Assembly: GCA_021776135.1 (NCBI GenBank)
Contig: JAJFGL010000036.1
Span: 1-64,000 of the forward strand
Length of the DNA: 64,000 bases
Source of the DNA: Kiloniellaceae bacterium
Lineage (GTDB): Bacteria > Pseudomonadota > Alphaproteobacteria > Kiloniellales > J153
Reading direction: 5' to 3'
A model generated the notes under the pieces. The model was given only the letters and a program-made list of their open reading frames with translations. It was not told the DNA's origin and did not search any database. The stretch's first letter is position 1; each line of letters begins with the position of its first letter. The position numbers and the translations under genes were made by a program. Positions 35,164 to 44,605 of this stretch are shown here, in pieces.

Positions 35164-36042
35164 CTATCCGTCCAGCGCCTTGCCCTGCCGGCCCGCTAAA
35201 TCTTGGATATATTGCCAGGCAACCCGGCCCGAGCGGCCGCCGCGGGTGATCGACCATTCTTTAGCCTCGGCGTGCAACCGCGCGGCCGGTAAATCCAGGC
35301 CGTAATAACGGGCATAGCCCTCGATCATGGCCAGGTAGGTGTCCTGATCGCAATTGTGGAAACCCAGCCAAAGCCCGAAGCGGTCGGATAGGCTGACTTT
35401 TTCCTCGACCGCCTCCGACGCGTGGATCGCCGTCGAGCGCTCGTTCTCGATCATGTCCCGGGGCATGAGGTGGCGGCGGTTGGAGGTCGCGTAAAAAATC
35501 ACGTTGCCGGGGCGGCCCTCGATCCCACCCTCCAAAACCGCCTTGAGCGACTTATAGCTGGTGTCGGCGTCGTCGAAGCTGAGATCGTCGCAGAACAAGA
35601 CGCAAGGCCGTTCGGCGCCGCGCAGGATAGTGAGCAGTTGGGGCAGGGAGGGAATGTCCTCCCGGTGTATCTCGACCAGGGCCAGCGGCGGGTGGCCGTT
35701 CTTTGCCGCTTCTTCGTTGATCCGGGCATGGACCGCCTTGATCAGGGAGCTCTTACCCATACCCCTGGCGCCCCAAAGCAGGGCATTGTTGGCGGGCAGG
35801 CCGCTGGCGAATCGCCGGGTGTTTTCCAACAGAATATCGCTTTGCCTGGAAATCCCTTTAAGCAAGCCAAAATCGACCCGGTTGACCTTCGGCACCGCGG
35901 ACAGGACGCCGCCCTCGGCGTGCCAGACGAAGGCCGCGGCGCTGTCCAGCGGGTCAGAGGCGGGACGGGACGGGGCCAGGCGCTCCAAAGCTTCCGCGAT
36001 GCGCGTTAAAACCGGCTCAAGAGCCCGAAAATTGTCAGCCAT
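35164..36042 (-). CDS. DUF815-family AAA ATPase
   Basis: 292-residue cytoplasmic ATPase of the DUF815 family. Walker A GARGMGKSS near residue 92, a Walker B-like VLFCDDLSFDD, a sensor ATSNRRHLMPRD and the C-terminal RSGRVAWQYIQDLAG segment are typical. The function is unknown; it is widespread in proteobacteria. It is convergent with the nlpD-like gene, with six bases between their stops, and divergent from yajC. Confidence 0.9.
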   Translation of the reverse strand: MADNFRALEPVLTRIAEALERLAPSRPASDPLDSAAAFVWHAEGGVLSAVPKVNRVDFGLLKGISRQSDILLENTRRFASGLPANNALLWGARGMGKSSLIKAVHARINEEAAKNGHPPLALVEIHREDIPSLPQLLTILRGAERPCVLFCDDLSFDDADTSYKSLKAVLEGGIEGRPGNVIFYATSNRRHLMPRDMIENERSTAIHASEAVEEKVSLSDRFGLWLGFHNCDQDTYLAMIEGYARYYGLDLPAARLHAEAKEWSITRGGRSGRVAWQYIQDLAGRQGKALDG

Positions 36043-36183
36043 GGCTTCTTCCGGCAGTAAATAAGGCTGCGGAGACTAGCCGCCGGGCCGGTCAAATACC
36101 AGGGGTCCGGCGTTGCATTTCCTTGGCGGGCCAGTATAGTCCGCGCGGCGCTGAGCGCCGCCAATTATCAAGGGAAACGATCT

Positions 36184-36624
36184 ATGTGGATTTCGCCGGC
36201 TTATGCCCAGGCCGCCGGGGGCGGGGACGGGAGCGGCCTCTTATCGCTGCTGCCGCTGGTCCTGATATTCGTGGTCTTTTACTTCCTGCTGATCCGGCCG
36301 CAGCAAAAGAAGATGAAGGCGCACAAGGCCTTGATCGAAGCGGTGCGGCGGGGCGACCGGGTCGTGACCGCGGGCGGGATCATGGGCCAGGTGACCAAGA
36401 TCATCAGCGATGGCGAGGTCCAGGTGGAAATCGCCGACGGGGTCCGGGTGCGTATCGTACGCGCCACGATTACCGACGTTTTGACCAAGCCGGAACCGGC
36501 CGAGAAAACGAAAAGCGGGGAAGGCACGGCCAAGCCCGCCAACGACGACGCCGAGGAAAAGCCGAAAGGGCCGCTGGGCGGTCTGACTTCCATGCTGGGT
36601 GGCGGGAAAAAACCCAAAAAATAG
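36184..36624 (+). CDS. yajC: Preprotein translocase auxiliary subunit YajC
   Basis: 146 residues: one membrane helix (LLSLLPLVLIFVVFYFLLIR), the YajC signature RPQQKKMKAHKALIEAVRRGDRVVTAGGI and a Lys-rich tail that is longer than in E. coli YajC. It is part of the SecDF-YajC complex. AGGGAAA lies upstream of the ATG. Confidence 0.95.
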   Translation: MWISPAYAQAAGGGDGSGLLSLLPLVLIFVVFYFLLIRPQQKKMKAHKALIEAVRRGDRVVTAGGIMGQVTKIISDGEVQVEIADGVRVRIVRATITDVLTKPEPAEKTKSGEGTAKPANDDAEEKPKGPLGGLTSMLGGGKKPKK

Positions 36625-36683
36625 CCATATTCCCGATCCACTTCAGACAAATGACACTCCCAATATCTGGCTGACGGCGCAGC

Positions 36684-38249
36684 ATGGTTCAATTTCCCCA
36701 GTGGCAGAAAATTCTGGTTCTCGCCGTGCTTGTTCTCGGCTTGATCTTCGTGGCGCCCAATTTCTTGGATCGGGACACCGCCGAGGGCCTGCCGGGATGG
36801 GTGCCCTCGCAGCAAATCAACCTGGGTTTGGACTTGCAGGGCGGGTCGTATCTGCTGCTTGAGATCGACCTGGACGAAGTCGAGCGAGAGCATCTCGACA
36901 ACCTGGTCGAGAGCCTGCGTATCGACCTGCGCCGCGCGAAGATCGGCTACACGAATTTGGGCGTCGAGGGACAGTCGGTGGTCTTTCAGGTCCGCGATAT
37001 AGAGAAGCTGCCGCAAGCGCGCGACATCCTGCGCAACGCCGCTGTTCAGCTCTTGATCGAAAGCACCGGGAACGGGGGCCTTACGGCCAGCTTTACCCCC
37101 CAGGCCATGCGCGACCGCCAGGCGGGGGTCGTGCAACAGTCGATTGAAATCGTACGCCGGCGCATCGACGAAACCGGCACCCGGGAACCCAGCATCCAAC
37201 AGCAGGGGGAGCGGCGGATTCTGGTGCAGCTTCCCGGCGTACGCGATCCCGAACGCATAAAGTCCTTGCTAGGTAAGACCGCCAAGCTAACTTTCCGCTT
37301 TGTCGACGAGACGGCGCCCCTGGACGGCTCACGGCTTCCGGCCGGGTCGGAATTGCTCTCCTCCGAAGACCTGGATGGTCTCGGCAATCCGCGCCGCTAC
37401 GCCATCAAGAAACGCATCATGGTCGGCGGCGATTCCCTGACCGACGCGGCGGCGACCATTCAGGACGGACAGCCAGTAGTCAGCTTCACCTTCGACAGCG
37501 TCGGGGCCAAGCGTTTCGCCGACGCGACCCGGCAAAACGTGGGCCGGGCCTTCGCCATCGTGCTGGATAACAAGGTCATCAGCGCCCCGGTGATCCGCGA
37601 GCCCATTCTCGGCGGGCGCGGCATCATCAGCGGCAGCTTCACTACTCAGCAGGTGCAGGACCTGGCCCTGCTGCTGCGCGCGGGCGCCCTGCCGGCGCCC
37701 CTGACCATCCTCGAGGAACGCACGGTCGGCCCTGGCCTTGGCGCCGATTCCATCGCCGCCGGCAAGCTGGCCAGTATCCTGGGCATGATCTTCGTTATTG
37801 TCTTCATGGGCGTGGTTTACGGCCTCTTCGGGGTCATGGCCAACGTGGCGCTGATTACCAACCTGGTCCTTATCATGGCCGTGCTGTCGGTCCTGCAAGC
37901 GACCCTGACCCTGCCCGGCATCGCCGGTATCGTCCTGACCATCGGCATGGCGGTCGACGCCAATGTCTTGGTTTTCGAACGCATCCGCGAAGAACTCCGT
38001 GGCGGCCGGGGGCCGGTCACCGCGATCGACGCCGGATATAGGCGGGCCATGACCACCATTATCGATTCGAACCTGACCACCCTGATCGCGGCCCTGCTGC
38101 TGTTTCAATTCGGCACCGGGCCGGTCAAGGGCTTCGCCGTGACCCTGGCCATCGGGCTGATTACTTCCATGTTCACCGCGATCATGCTGACCCGGCTGCT
38201 GATCGTGATTTGGCTGCGCAAGCGCCGCCCTCAGACCTTGGCGATCTGA
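36684..38249 (+). CDS. secD: Protein-export membrane protein SecD
   Basis: 521 residues: a first membrane helix, the large periplasmic P1 domain with INLGLDLQGGSYLLLEIDL, and five C-terminal helices of the RND type containing GMAVDANVLVFERIREELR. It uses the proton gradient to pull exported proteins. The start is three bases ahead of a frame break with secF (gap of 3), so the two are co-translated. Confidence 0.96.
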   Translation: MVQFPQWQKILVLAVLVLGLIFVAPNFLDRDTAEGLPGWVPSQQINLGLDLQGGSYLLLEIDLDEVEREHLDNLVESLRIDLRRAKIGYTNLGVEGQSVVFQVRDIEKLPQARDILRNAAVQLLIESTGNGGLTASFTPQAMRDRQAGVVQQSIEIVRRRIDETGTREPSIQQQGERRILVQLPGVRDPERIKSLLGKTAKLTFRFVDETAPLDGSRLPAGSELLSSEDLDGLGNPRRYAIKKRIMVGGDSLTDAAATIQDGQPVVSFTFDSVGAKRFADATRQNVGRAFAIVLDNKVISAPVIREPILGGRGIISGSFTTQQVQDLALLLRAGALPAPLTILEERTVGPGLGADSIAAGKLASILGMIFVIVFMGVVYGLFGVMANVALITNLVLIMAVLSVLQATLTLPGIAGIVLTIGMAVDANVLVFERIREELRGGRGPVTAIDAGYRRAMTTIIDSNLTTLIAALLLFQFGTGPVKGFAVTLAIGLITSMFTAIMLTRLLIVIWLRKRRPQTLAI

Positions 38250-38252
38250 CCC

Positions 38253-39188
38253 ATGGCGCTGATCCAACGTGTCCCGATCGCCCCGAACTTTAATTTCATG
38301 CGCCGGCGCAAGCTGTTCATGGCGTTATCGGCGGTGCTTGTCATGGCGTCGGTGGCGATTTTCGCGATTCGCGGCCTGAACCTGGGGGTCGATTTCCGGG
38401 GTGGGATCATGATCGAGATCGAGACCAAGGAGGCAGCCAACCTGGGCGATCTCCGCGCCCGCCTGGGCAACCTGGGCCTGGGCGAGGTCACGCTACAGGA
38501 ATTCGGCAACCCCAACGACGTCCTCATCAACGTGCAACGCCAGGACGGCGCCGAGAAAGAGCAAATCGCGGCGATCAACCTAATCAAGCAGGAGCTCGGC
38601 GACGAGGTCGCGGAGTATCGCCGAACCGAGTTCGTCGGCCCCAAGGTCGGCGGGGAACTCAAGAAGGCCGGTTTCCTGGCGACCATCTTCTCGATGTTGG
38701 GTATCGCGGTTTATATCTGGTTCCGCTTCGAATGGCAGTTCGCCATGGCGGCCGTGATCGCGCTTCTGCACGACGTTATCGCCACCATCGGCCTCATGGC
38801 CTTGATCCAGTTGGAATTCAATCTATCGACCCTGGCCGCGATCCTGACCGTCGCCGGCTACTCGATCAACGATACCGTGGTCATTTTCGACCGGGTGCGC
38901 GAGACCTTGCGCAAGTACAAGAAAATGCCCCTGCTCGAACTCTTGAGCTTGTCCATCAACGGCACCCTGATCCGCACCACCTTGACCAGCGTGACCACCC
39001 TGATCGCCCTGCTGTCCCTGGCGGTTTTCGGCGGCGAGGTTATTCGCGGCTTCTCCATCGCCCTTATATTTGGCGTGGCGGTCGGCACTTTCTCGTCCTG
39101 GGGCTTGGCGGTCCCGATCCTCAGCCACACCAACCTGCGGGTGGGCTTGATGAGCGGCGAGGATGGCGAAGTCGAGAAGAAGAGTTAA
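38253..39188 (+). CDS. secF: Protein-export membrane protein SecF
   Basis: 311 residues with six helices; GLNLGVDFRGGIMIEI after helix 1 and AGYSINDTVVIFDRVRETLRKYK in helix 4/5 are SecF signatures. It is the last gene of yajC-secD-secF and is closed by a clear terminator. Confidence 0.96.
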   Translation: MALIQRVPIAPNFNFMRRRKLFMALSAVLVMASVAIFAIRGLNLGVDFRGGIMIEIETKEAANLGDLRARLGNLGLGEVTLQEFGNPNDVLINVQRQDGAEKEQIAAINLIKQELGDEVAEYRRTEFVGPKVGGELKKAGFLATIFSMLGIAVYIWFRFEWQFAMAAVIALLHDVIATIGLMALIQLEFNLSTLAAILTVAGYSINDTVVIFDRVRETLRKYKKMPLLELLSLSINGTLIRTTLTSVTTLIALLSLAVFGGEVIRGFSIALIFGVAVGTFSSWGLAVPILSHTNLRVGLMSGEDGEVEKKS

Positions 39189-39207
39189 ATCCAGGTACCG
39201 CGACGCG

Positions 39208-39233
39208 AAACGGGGCCCTTGCGGGCCCCGTTT
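39208..39233. terminator. Bidirectional rho-independent terminator
   Basis: A perfect 11-base stem AAACGGGGCCC / GGGCCCCGTTT around a TTGC loop, with an A tract on the left and a T tract on the right. It lies 20 bases after secF and 27 bases before the convergent PuuD-like stop, so it can serve both genes. Confidence 0.85.
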
Positions 39234-39259
39234 GCTTGTCGGACGTAAACTCTAAGCCG

Positions 39260-39856
39260 TCAGTAGATATTCTGTGCCGAAACCATGGCGAAGAGCATGG
39301 GGAACGACAGCAGGGTATTGGTGCGCGAGAACAGCATGGCGGTGCGGGCCGAGGCCGCTTTTTCCTCGGGACTGCATTCCACCATGCCCAAGGCCCGCTT
39401 CTGGTTCGGCCAGATCACGAACCAGACGTTAAACCACATGATGATACCCATCCACATGCCGATGCCGATGGCGGTCGCCTTGGCCGAGCCGGCGCCGATA
39501 CCCAGGATCAAGGCTTCGTTCAGGTAGCCGTTCATCATGGCCACGATCAGGCCGGTGACGATGGTCGCCATGGCGGCCCAGCGGAACCACCATAGGGCCG
39601 CCGGCGCGATGACCTTGCCGATGGCGGGTTTTTGTTCGTCCGGTATCTTTCCCATGTTGGGGATTTGGACGAAGTTGAAGTACCACAACAAGCCGATCCA
39701 CATCACGCCGCTGAGCACATGCAGCCAGCGAAAAAAGAACCGGCCGAAATCGCCGCCGCTATAGCCTTGGGTCGTGTAGTAGATAATGAAGAGACCCACC
39801 ACGAGAACCATTCCCGCGATGACGGTCTTTTTAAGATCGGTTAAGATGGCAGTCAT
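39260..39856 (-). CDS. PuuD-type urate hydroxylase membrane domain protein
   Basis: 198 residues with about six membrane helices. The sequence FFRWLHVLSGVMWIGLLWYFNFVQIPNM and the later GMWMGIIMWFNVWFVIWPNQKRALG match the Urate_ox_N/PuuD family. Canonical PuuD adds a C-terminal cytochrome c domain that is absent here. Urate oxidation is therefore uncertain; many alphaproteobacteria carry this short form. An excellent ribosome-binding site (GGAAGGAAA) precedes the ATG. Confidence 0.8.
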   Translation of the reverse strand: MTAILTDLKKTVIAGMVLVVGLFIIYYTTQGYSGGDFGRFFFRWLHVLSGVMWIGLLWYFNFVQIPNMGKIPDEQKPAIGKVIAPAALWWFRWAAMATIVTGLIVAMMNGYLNEALILGIGAGSAKATAIGIGMWMGIIMWFNVWFVIWPNQKRALGMVECSPEEKAASARTAMLFSRTNTLLSFPMLFAMVSAQNIY

Positions 39857-40052
39857 TCTTGATTTCCTTCCCCCGGATGCTTCGCGCCGTCACACTATCG
39901 CAACTTATCCGCGGAGCAACGGTCATTAAGCCCATGTTTTTACTAGGGACTCTCAACACGGCGGCCGAACGTATCCTGGCCGCGCCGCGCCGATTCCCTG
40001 GGCCGGAATCTAGTGCCTGCCCGGGGTTTTGCCAAGCCGTTGGTGCCCAGCC

Positions 40053-40910
40053 GTGACCGGGAAGGATTTGGCCGGAGCAAGGCGCCAGTGCGCGGAACAG
40101 CTTCGCCGTTTAGACCGCGACCGGTACTTGATCGCCCAAACGGCGCCGCCCGCGCGGCGCGGCGATCTGTTCGCGCTCTACGCCTTCAACCAGGAAATCG
40201 CCAAGACCGCCGAGGTGGTCAGCGAGCCCATGATCGGGCGCATACGCCTGCAATGGTGGCGCGAGGCCATTGCTGAAGCCCGCGTGGGAAAATCGCGGGA
40301 TCACGCGGTGCTTATCGCCCTTGCGGCGGCGATCCGCGATAGGGGTCTGACGCTGGAGCATTTCGAACGCCTGATCGATGCCCGTGAGCGAGACCTAGAG
40401 CCCTGGCAGCCCGAAACCCTGGCTGAACTGGAGGCCTATGGACGGGAAACCTCGGCGCCCTTGATATCCTTGGCGCTGGAAGTCCTGGAGCAGACCGCCG
40501 GGCCTGCGCGGGCGCTCGCGGAGCCGCTCGGCACGGCCTGGGCCTTGACCGGACTGCTGCGCGCGGTCCCCTTTCATGCCCGCCGGAAACGGCTGCTATT
40601 ACCCAGCAACATGATAAGTACTCATAGCGCCGATGCCCGCGCCATGTTCGAGTTGCACCCCACGGCCAAGCTCAAGGAAACCGTTGAGATCGTCGCCACC
40701 CGCGCCGAAGCGCTGCTGACCGCCGCCCGCCAAGAACGCCCCAAGCCGCCCAAGGCGGCGCATCCGGCCCTGCTCTTGGCGGTCTTGGCGCAAGGGTATC
40801 TGGAGACTCTGCGCCGGGCCGGGTACGATCCCTTCGACGCCCGCGTGCAGCGCCGGGACGCGGGCGCCGCCTGGCGCCTGACCTGGGCCAGATTGCGCGG
40901 TACATTTTGA
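40053..40910 (+). CDS. Squalene/phytoene synthase-fold protein, NDUFAF6-like
   Basis: About 285 residues with an isoprenoid-synthase all-helical fold: DLFALYAFNQEIAKTAEVV, GRIRLQWWREAI and WALTGLLRAVPFHARRKRLLLP. The Asp-rich metal motifs of true squalene or phytoene synthases are replaced (AKTAEVV where D-x-x-x-D is expected), which fits the non-catalytic group related to the complex I assembly factor NDUFAF6. Location near secDF is common. GTG at 40053 is preferred; TTG at 40029 is possible. Confidence 0.8.
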   Translation: MTGKDLAGARRQCAEQLRRLDRDRYLIAQTAPPARRGDLFALYAFNQEIAKTAEVVSEPMIGRIRLQWWREAIAEARVGKSRDHAVLIALAAAIRDRGLTLEHFERLIDARERDLEPWQPETLAELEAYGRETSAPLISLALEVLEQTAGPARALAEPLGTAWALTGLLRAVPFHARRKRLLLPSNMISTHSADARAMFELHPTAKLKETVEIVATRAEALLTAARQERPKPPKAAHPALLLAVLAQGYLETLRRAGYDPFDARVQRRDAGAAWRLTWARLRGTF

Positions 40911-40938
40911 CGAAGGAATGAAAGTGGGAGCAAGAGGC

Positions 40939-41310
40939 ATGGCCGAAGAAAACTTTTTCAATCTGACCGATCTAAGCAAGGGGATTCAACGCGGCCTGGC
41001 TGAAGGCATCACGGCGCGGGTTTTTCCTGGCGATCAGGCCATGGTCTCCCTGGTCACACTGTCGCCCCATGCCGTGGGCAAAATTCACCACCACCCGGAA
41101 GAACAATGGGGGTTGATGTTGGAAGGCAATGGGGTGCGGATACAAGACGGGCGTGAAGTCCCTGTTAAGCAAGGCGATTTCTGGTGTACGCCCGGCGGCG
41201 TGCCGCACGGGATTCAGGCCGGCGCCGAGGGCGCGAGCATCCTCGATTTCTTTGCCCCGGCGCGCGCCGAATACCGCAAGGCCGGGCACGGTTTCGGTCA
41301 AGAATCATAG
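40939..41310 (+). CDS. Cupin-domain protein
   Basis: 123-residue cupin. Motif 1 KIHHHPEEQWGLMLEGNG supplies the His-His-Glu metal set and motif 2 GDFWCTPGGVPHGIQA supplies the last His. It is not closely similar to the cupin at 376. GGGAGCAAGAGG precedes the ATG; an upstream in-frame ATG at 40918 is less likely. It lies 12 bases before the RraA-like gene, so the pair may act in one catabolic step. Confidence 0.8.
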   Translation: MAEENFFNLTDLSKGIQRGLAEGITARVFPGDQAMVSLVTLSPHAVGKIHHHPEEQWGLMLEGNGVRIQDGREVPVKQGDFWCTPGGVPHGIQAGAEGASILDFFAPARAEYRKAGHGFGQES

Positions 41311-41322
41311 GAGACACGCATT

Positions 41323-41988
41323 ATGGCGATACAACGTCACGAGATCGAATTCGAGCAGCTATCGGCCGCCGACTTGGCGGCCTGGCGCAAAATTCCACCG
41401 GCCATCGCCAGCGATTGCATGAACCGGGGCCAATTCATGGCCGCCGCCATCAAGCCGGTCGCGCCGGGCACGGTCATGGCCGGACAAGCGCGCACGGTAA
41501 CCACCATGGTCGGGGATAACGGAATCAGCCATGTCGCCACCGCCCTGTTGCGGCCGGGGGAGGTCTTGGTGATCGATGCCCAAGGCTACAGCGGCATCGC
41601 CGTCTGGGGCGGGGTCACGACCCGCGTCGCCATGGCCAAGCAAGCGGCGGGCGCGGTGATCGACGGCGCCGTGCGCGATGTGGCCGAGATTCGCGAACTC
41701 GGCTTCGCGCTCTACACCCGCGCCGTGGTGCCCGGCGGGCCTCACAAGGGCTTCGGCGGCACCATCGACGGACCCATCGCCTGCGCCGGCTGCTCGGTCG
41801 CGCCCGGCGACATCGTCCTGGGCGACGACGACGGCATCGCGGTCGTGCCCCTGGCCCGCTGGCGAAGCGTTTACGCCGCCTGCCTGGAGAAATTGAAAGT
41901 GGAAGAGGAATGGCTGCGCCAAATCGCGGCGGGCAAACCCATGACCGAGATCTTGGACATAAAGGAGGCGGAGATTATCCGCGAGTAG
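41323..41988 (+). CDS. RraA-like aldolase-family protein
   Basis: 221 residues of the RraA/HMG-aldolase family. The active-site region WGGVTTRVAMAKQAAGAVIDGAVRDVAEI contains the Gly-x-x-T and R-D residues that bind metal and pyruvate in aldolase members, and VAPGDIVLGDDDGIAVVP is the second signature. Members are either 4-hydroxy-4-methyl-2-oxoglutarate aldolases or RNase E inhibitors; pairing with a cupin and the intact R-D motif favour a catabolic aldolase. AGGAGA precedes the ATG. Confidence 0.85.
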   Translation: MAIQRHEIEFEQLSAADLAAWRKIPPAIASDCMNRGQFMAAAIKPVAPGTVMAGQARTVTTMVGDNGISHVATALLRPGEVLVIDAQGYSGIAVWGGVTTRVAMAKQAAGAVIDGAVRDVAEIRELGFALYTRAVVPGGPHKGFGGTIDGPIACAGCSVAPGDIVLGDDDGIAVVPLARWRSVYAACLEKLKVEEEWLRQIAAGKPMTEILDIKEAEIIRE

Positions 41989-41991
41989 CGA

Positions 41992-43356
41992 TTATTCGGC
42001 CGCTTGGCGGTTCTGAGCGGACAGCCAGGTATCCAAATCGGTCAAGGCCCTTGCGCTCATGGCGGCCTTGCGATCGCGGCCCTTGATTTTCTTTTTACCC
42101 GGCGGCGGGTCGATAAGCGGGAAGAGACCGAAATTCACATTCATGGGCTGGAAGGTCTTGGCGTCCGCGCCCCCGGTGATGTGGCTGAGCAAGGCCCCGT
42201 GGGCGGTCGTGGCGGGGGGCTGGGAAGGGATATCGCCGTGACGTTCCGCCGCCGCGAAACGGCCCGCGAGCCCGCCGATGGCGGCGGATTCCACATAGCC
42301 TTCCACCCCCGTGACCTGCCCGGCGAAACGCAAGCGCGGCTGAAGCTTCAGGCGTAAGTTTGCATCCAGCAGAAGTGGCGAGTTCAGGAAGGTATTGCGG
42401 TGCAGTCCGCCCAGGCGGGCGAACTCGGCGTTTTCCAGGCCCGGTATCATGCGGAAAACCCGGACCTGCTCGGCATATTTCATCTTGGTTTGAAAGCCGA
42501 CCAGGTTGTAGAGCGTGCCCAGGGCATTGTCCTGGCGCAGCTGCACCACCGCGTGGGGCCGCCGCCCGGTTTGGGGATCGGTCAGGCCGACCGGTTTCAT
42601 GGACCCGAAACGCGGCGTGTCGCGGCCGCGCGCGGCCATGACCTCGATCGGCAGGCAGCCCTCGAAGTAAGGCGTGCCTTCCCACTCTTTGAACTCGGTT
42701 TTCCCGGCGCCCAGGATCGCATCGATAAAGGCGTCGTACTGGGTCTGGTCCAGGGGGCAGTTGATGTAGTCGGCGCCGTCGCCCTTATCGTAGCGCGATT
42801 GGAACCAGGCCCGCTCCAGATTGACGCTCTCCTTGTGGACGATGGGCGCGATGGCGTCGAAGAAGGCCAGGTCATCGGTCCCGGTCAGCGCCCGCACGGC
42901 ACCGGCCAGGGCCGGAGAGGTGAGGGGGCCGGTGGCGAGAATGACCGAGTCCCATTCTTCCGGCGGCAGGCCATCGACTTCCTCGCGCCGGATGTCGATC
43001 AGGGGTTCGGCCTCGAGGCGCGCCGTGACTTCCGCCGAAAAACCCTCCCGGTCAACGGCGAGCGCACCGCCGGCGGGCAACTTGTGAGCCTCCGCCGCCG
43101 CCATGATGAGCGAGCCGAGGCGGCGCATTTCCTCGTGCAACAGGCCCACGGCATTAAATTCGGCATCGTCGGAGCGGAAGGAATTGGAGCACACCAACTC
43201 AGCCAAGCCCTCGCCCTGGTGCGCCTCGGTACCGCGTAAAGGGCGCATCTCGTGCAGGACAGTGGGCACCCCGGCGCGGGCAAGCTGCCAAGCGGCCTCG
43301 CTGCCCGCCAGGCCGCCGCCCACGACATGGACCGGAATGTGAGATTGCTGGGTCAT
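41992..43356 (-). CDS. trmFO: tRNA (uracil-54-C5)-methyltransferase, folate-dependent
   Basis: 454 residues. FAD-binding [18 protein letters not shown] at the N-terminus, [11 protein letters not shown], and the C-terminal [25 protein letters not shown] are characteristic of TrmFO, which makes ribothymidine-54 in tRNA using methylene-tetrahydrofolate and FADH2. The start at 43356 places the FAD motif at residue ~10; the longer frame from 43440 adds 28 residues without similarity. Confidence 0.95.
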   Translation of the reverse strand: MTQQSHIPVHVVGGGLAGSEAAWQLARAGVPTVLHEMRPLRGTEAHQGEGLAELVCSNSFRSDDAEFNAVGLLHEEMRRLGSLIMAAAEAHKLPAGGALAVDREGFSAEVTARLEAEPLIDIRREEVDGLPPEEWDSVILATGPLTSPALAGAVRALTGTDDLAFFDAIAPIVHKESVNLERAWFQSRYDKGDGADYINCPLDQTQYDAFIDAILGAGKTEFKEWEGTPYFEGCLPIEVMAARGRDTPRFGSMKPVGLTDPQTGRRPHAVVQLRQDNALGTLYNLVGFQTKMKYAEQVRVFRMIPGLENAEFARLGGLHRNTFLNSPLLLDANLRLKLQPRLRFAGQVTGVEGYVESAAIGGLAGRFAAAERHGDIPSQPPATTAHGALLSHITGGADAKTFQPMNVNFGLFPLIDPPPGKKKIKGRDRKAAMSARALTDLDTWLSAQNRQAAE

Positions 43357-43512
43357 GGTCAAAGCAGGGATACCCTTGTGCGGCCGGTCAGGCAAGGCAG
43401 GCCAGCGATCCGCCAATTTGATCTCCATCATATGATTCAACTAGAGTAGCAGCTAAATTTTACGTGGCTCTTCAACAAATTCGTGGGTTGTTGGGCACAT
43501 GAAAGGACGTTC

Positions 43513-43890
43513 ATGGCACGGTATTTCTTGAGTATCATCGGTATCGCGGCCGCGCTGGCCTTCACGGCGGAGCTAGCGCGTGCCCAGGACATAACCCTGC
43601 CAGATTTGTCCACGGCGGCACGCAAGGGCGGCGTGCTCTTTATGGGCAAGTGCGCCCAGTGTCATGGCTATTACGCTCAGGGGGCGAAAAAGGGACCGCC
43701 CTTGTTGCACCCGTACTATCGCCCCGGTCACCATGCGGACCAGGCGTTCTGGAACGCGATACGCAACGGCTCACGACAGCACCATTGGTCATTTGGCGAC
43801 ATGAAACGGGTCGAGGGCGTGTCCGATGAGCAAGTCCCCCAGATCATCCAGTATGTACGTGAACTTCAACAAGCCAACGGCATCTTTTGA
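43513..43890 (+). CDS. Exported class I c-type cytochrome
   Basis: 125 residues: a signal peptide (MARYFLSIIGIAAALAFTAELARA, cut near residue 24) and a single cytochrome c domain with haem site CAQCH and a likely axial Met in FGDMKRVEG. It is a periplasmic electron carrier. AAAGGA lies upstream of ATG 43513; an earlier in-frame start is rejected because it breaks the signal peptide. It is paired with the next cytochrome gene, 20 bases apart. Confidence 0.88.
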   Translation: MARYFLSIIGIAAALAFTAELARAQDITLPDLSTAARKGGVLFMGKCAQCHGYYAQGAKKGPPLLHPYYRPGHHADQAFWNAIRNGSRQHHWSFGDMKRVEGVSDEQVPQIIQYVRELQQANGIF

Positions 43891-43910
43891 TTTTGGCTCA
43901 GGAGGCAATC

Positions 43911-44486
43911 ATGAACAAATATCGCGCCATTCTATATATCGCCGCCTTCGGCCTCGGCTTCATCGGAAACGCTCCTCGGGCCTGGGCCGACGCCGGCCAT
44001 GCGCATGGCCCAGCGAACCAGCGCGAGATGCTGGAGCAAATGCGCAACATGCACGGCGGCCACGAGCACGGACATGATTTCGAGGCCATGGGCGAAGTGT
44101 CCGCCGAAGATATGAGCCGCGTCATGAATCTGATGATGGACATCGGTCTGGCCTTGCCGCCCATGGACGGCCACCGCGGACGAGAGGTGTTTTTGAACAA
44201 GGGTTGCGTCGTCTGCCATGCGGTCAACGGCGTCGGCGGTGCCGTGGGGCCGTCGCTCAACGCCGCCGACATGCCCCAACCCATGAACGCTTTCGAATTC
44301 GCCGCCAGGATGTGGCGCGGCGCCCCGGCAATGGCCCAAATGCAAGAAGATGTGCTTGGCGAGGTTATCGATCTCAGCGGGCAAGACCTGGCTGACTTAG
44401 TTGCATTTTCGCATGATCGGGAAGAGCAACGGGAATTGACCCGCCAGGATATTCCGGCGCGGTTTCGAGACCTCATCGCGGAGTAG
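43911..44486 (+). CDS. Exported His/Met-rich c-type cytochrome
   Basis: 191 residues: a signal peptide to about residue 27 (AWA), a His/Met-rich spacer (MRNMHGGHEHGHDFEAMG) that could bind metal, and a cytochrome c domain with CVVCH and a distal Met (AARMWRGAPAMAQM). AGGAGG precedes the ATG. The His/Met-rich spacer is unusual and suggests copper binding or metal-related electron transfer; the partner is unknown. Confidence 0.85.
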   Translation: MNKYRAILYIAAFGLGFIGNAPRAWADAGHAHGPANQREMLEQMRNMHGGHEHGHDFEAMGEVSAEDMSRVMNLMMDIGLALPPMDGHRGREVFLNKGCVVCHAVNGVGGAVGPSLNAADMPQPMNAFEFAARMWRGAPAMAQMQEDVLGEVIDLSGQDLADLVAFSHDREEQRELTRQDIPARFRDLIAE

Positions 44487-44605
44487 GCACCGGCGGGACT
44501 GCCACGCTGAATGCGATTGCCCTGGGTGCATGTTGCGGCCGGGTTTTCCTAGACGCCGGTGGCAGTTAGAATCGTCCTCTCGGAAACACTTATAGGAACG
44601 CGAAT

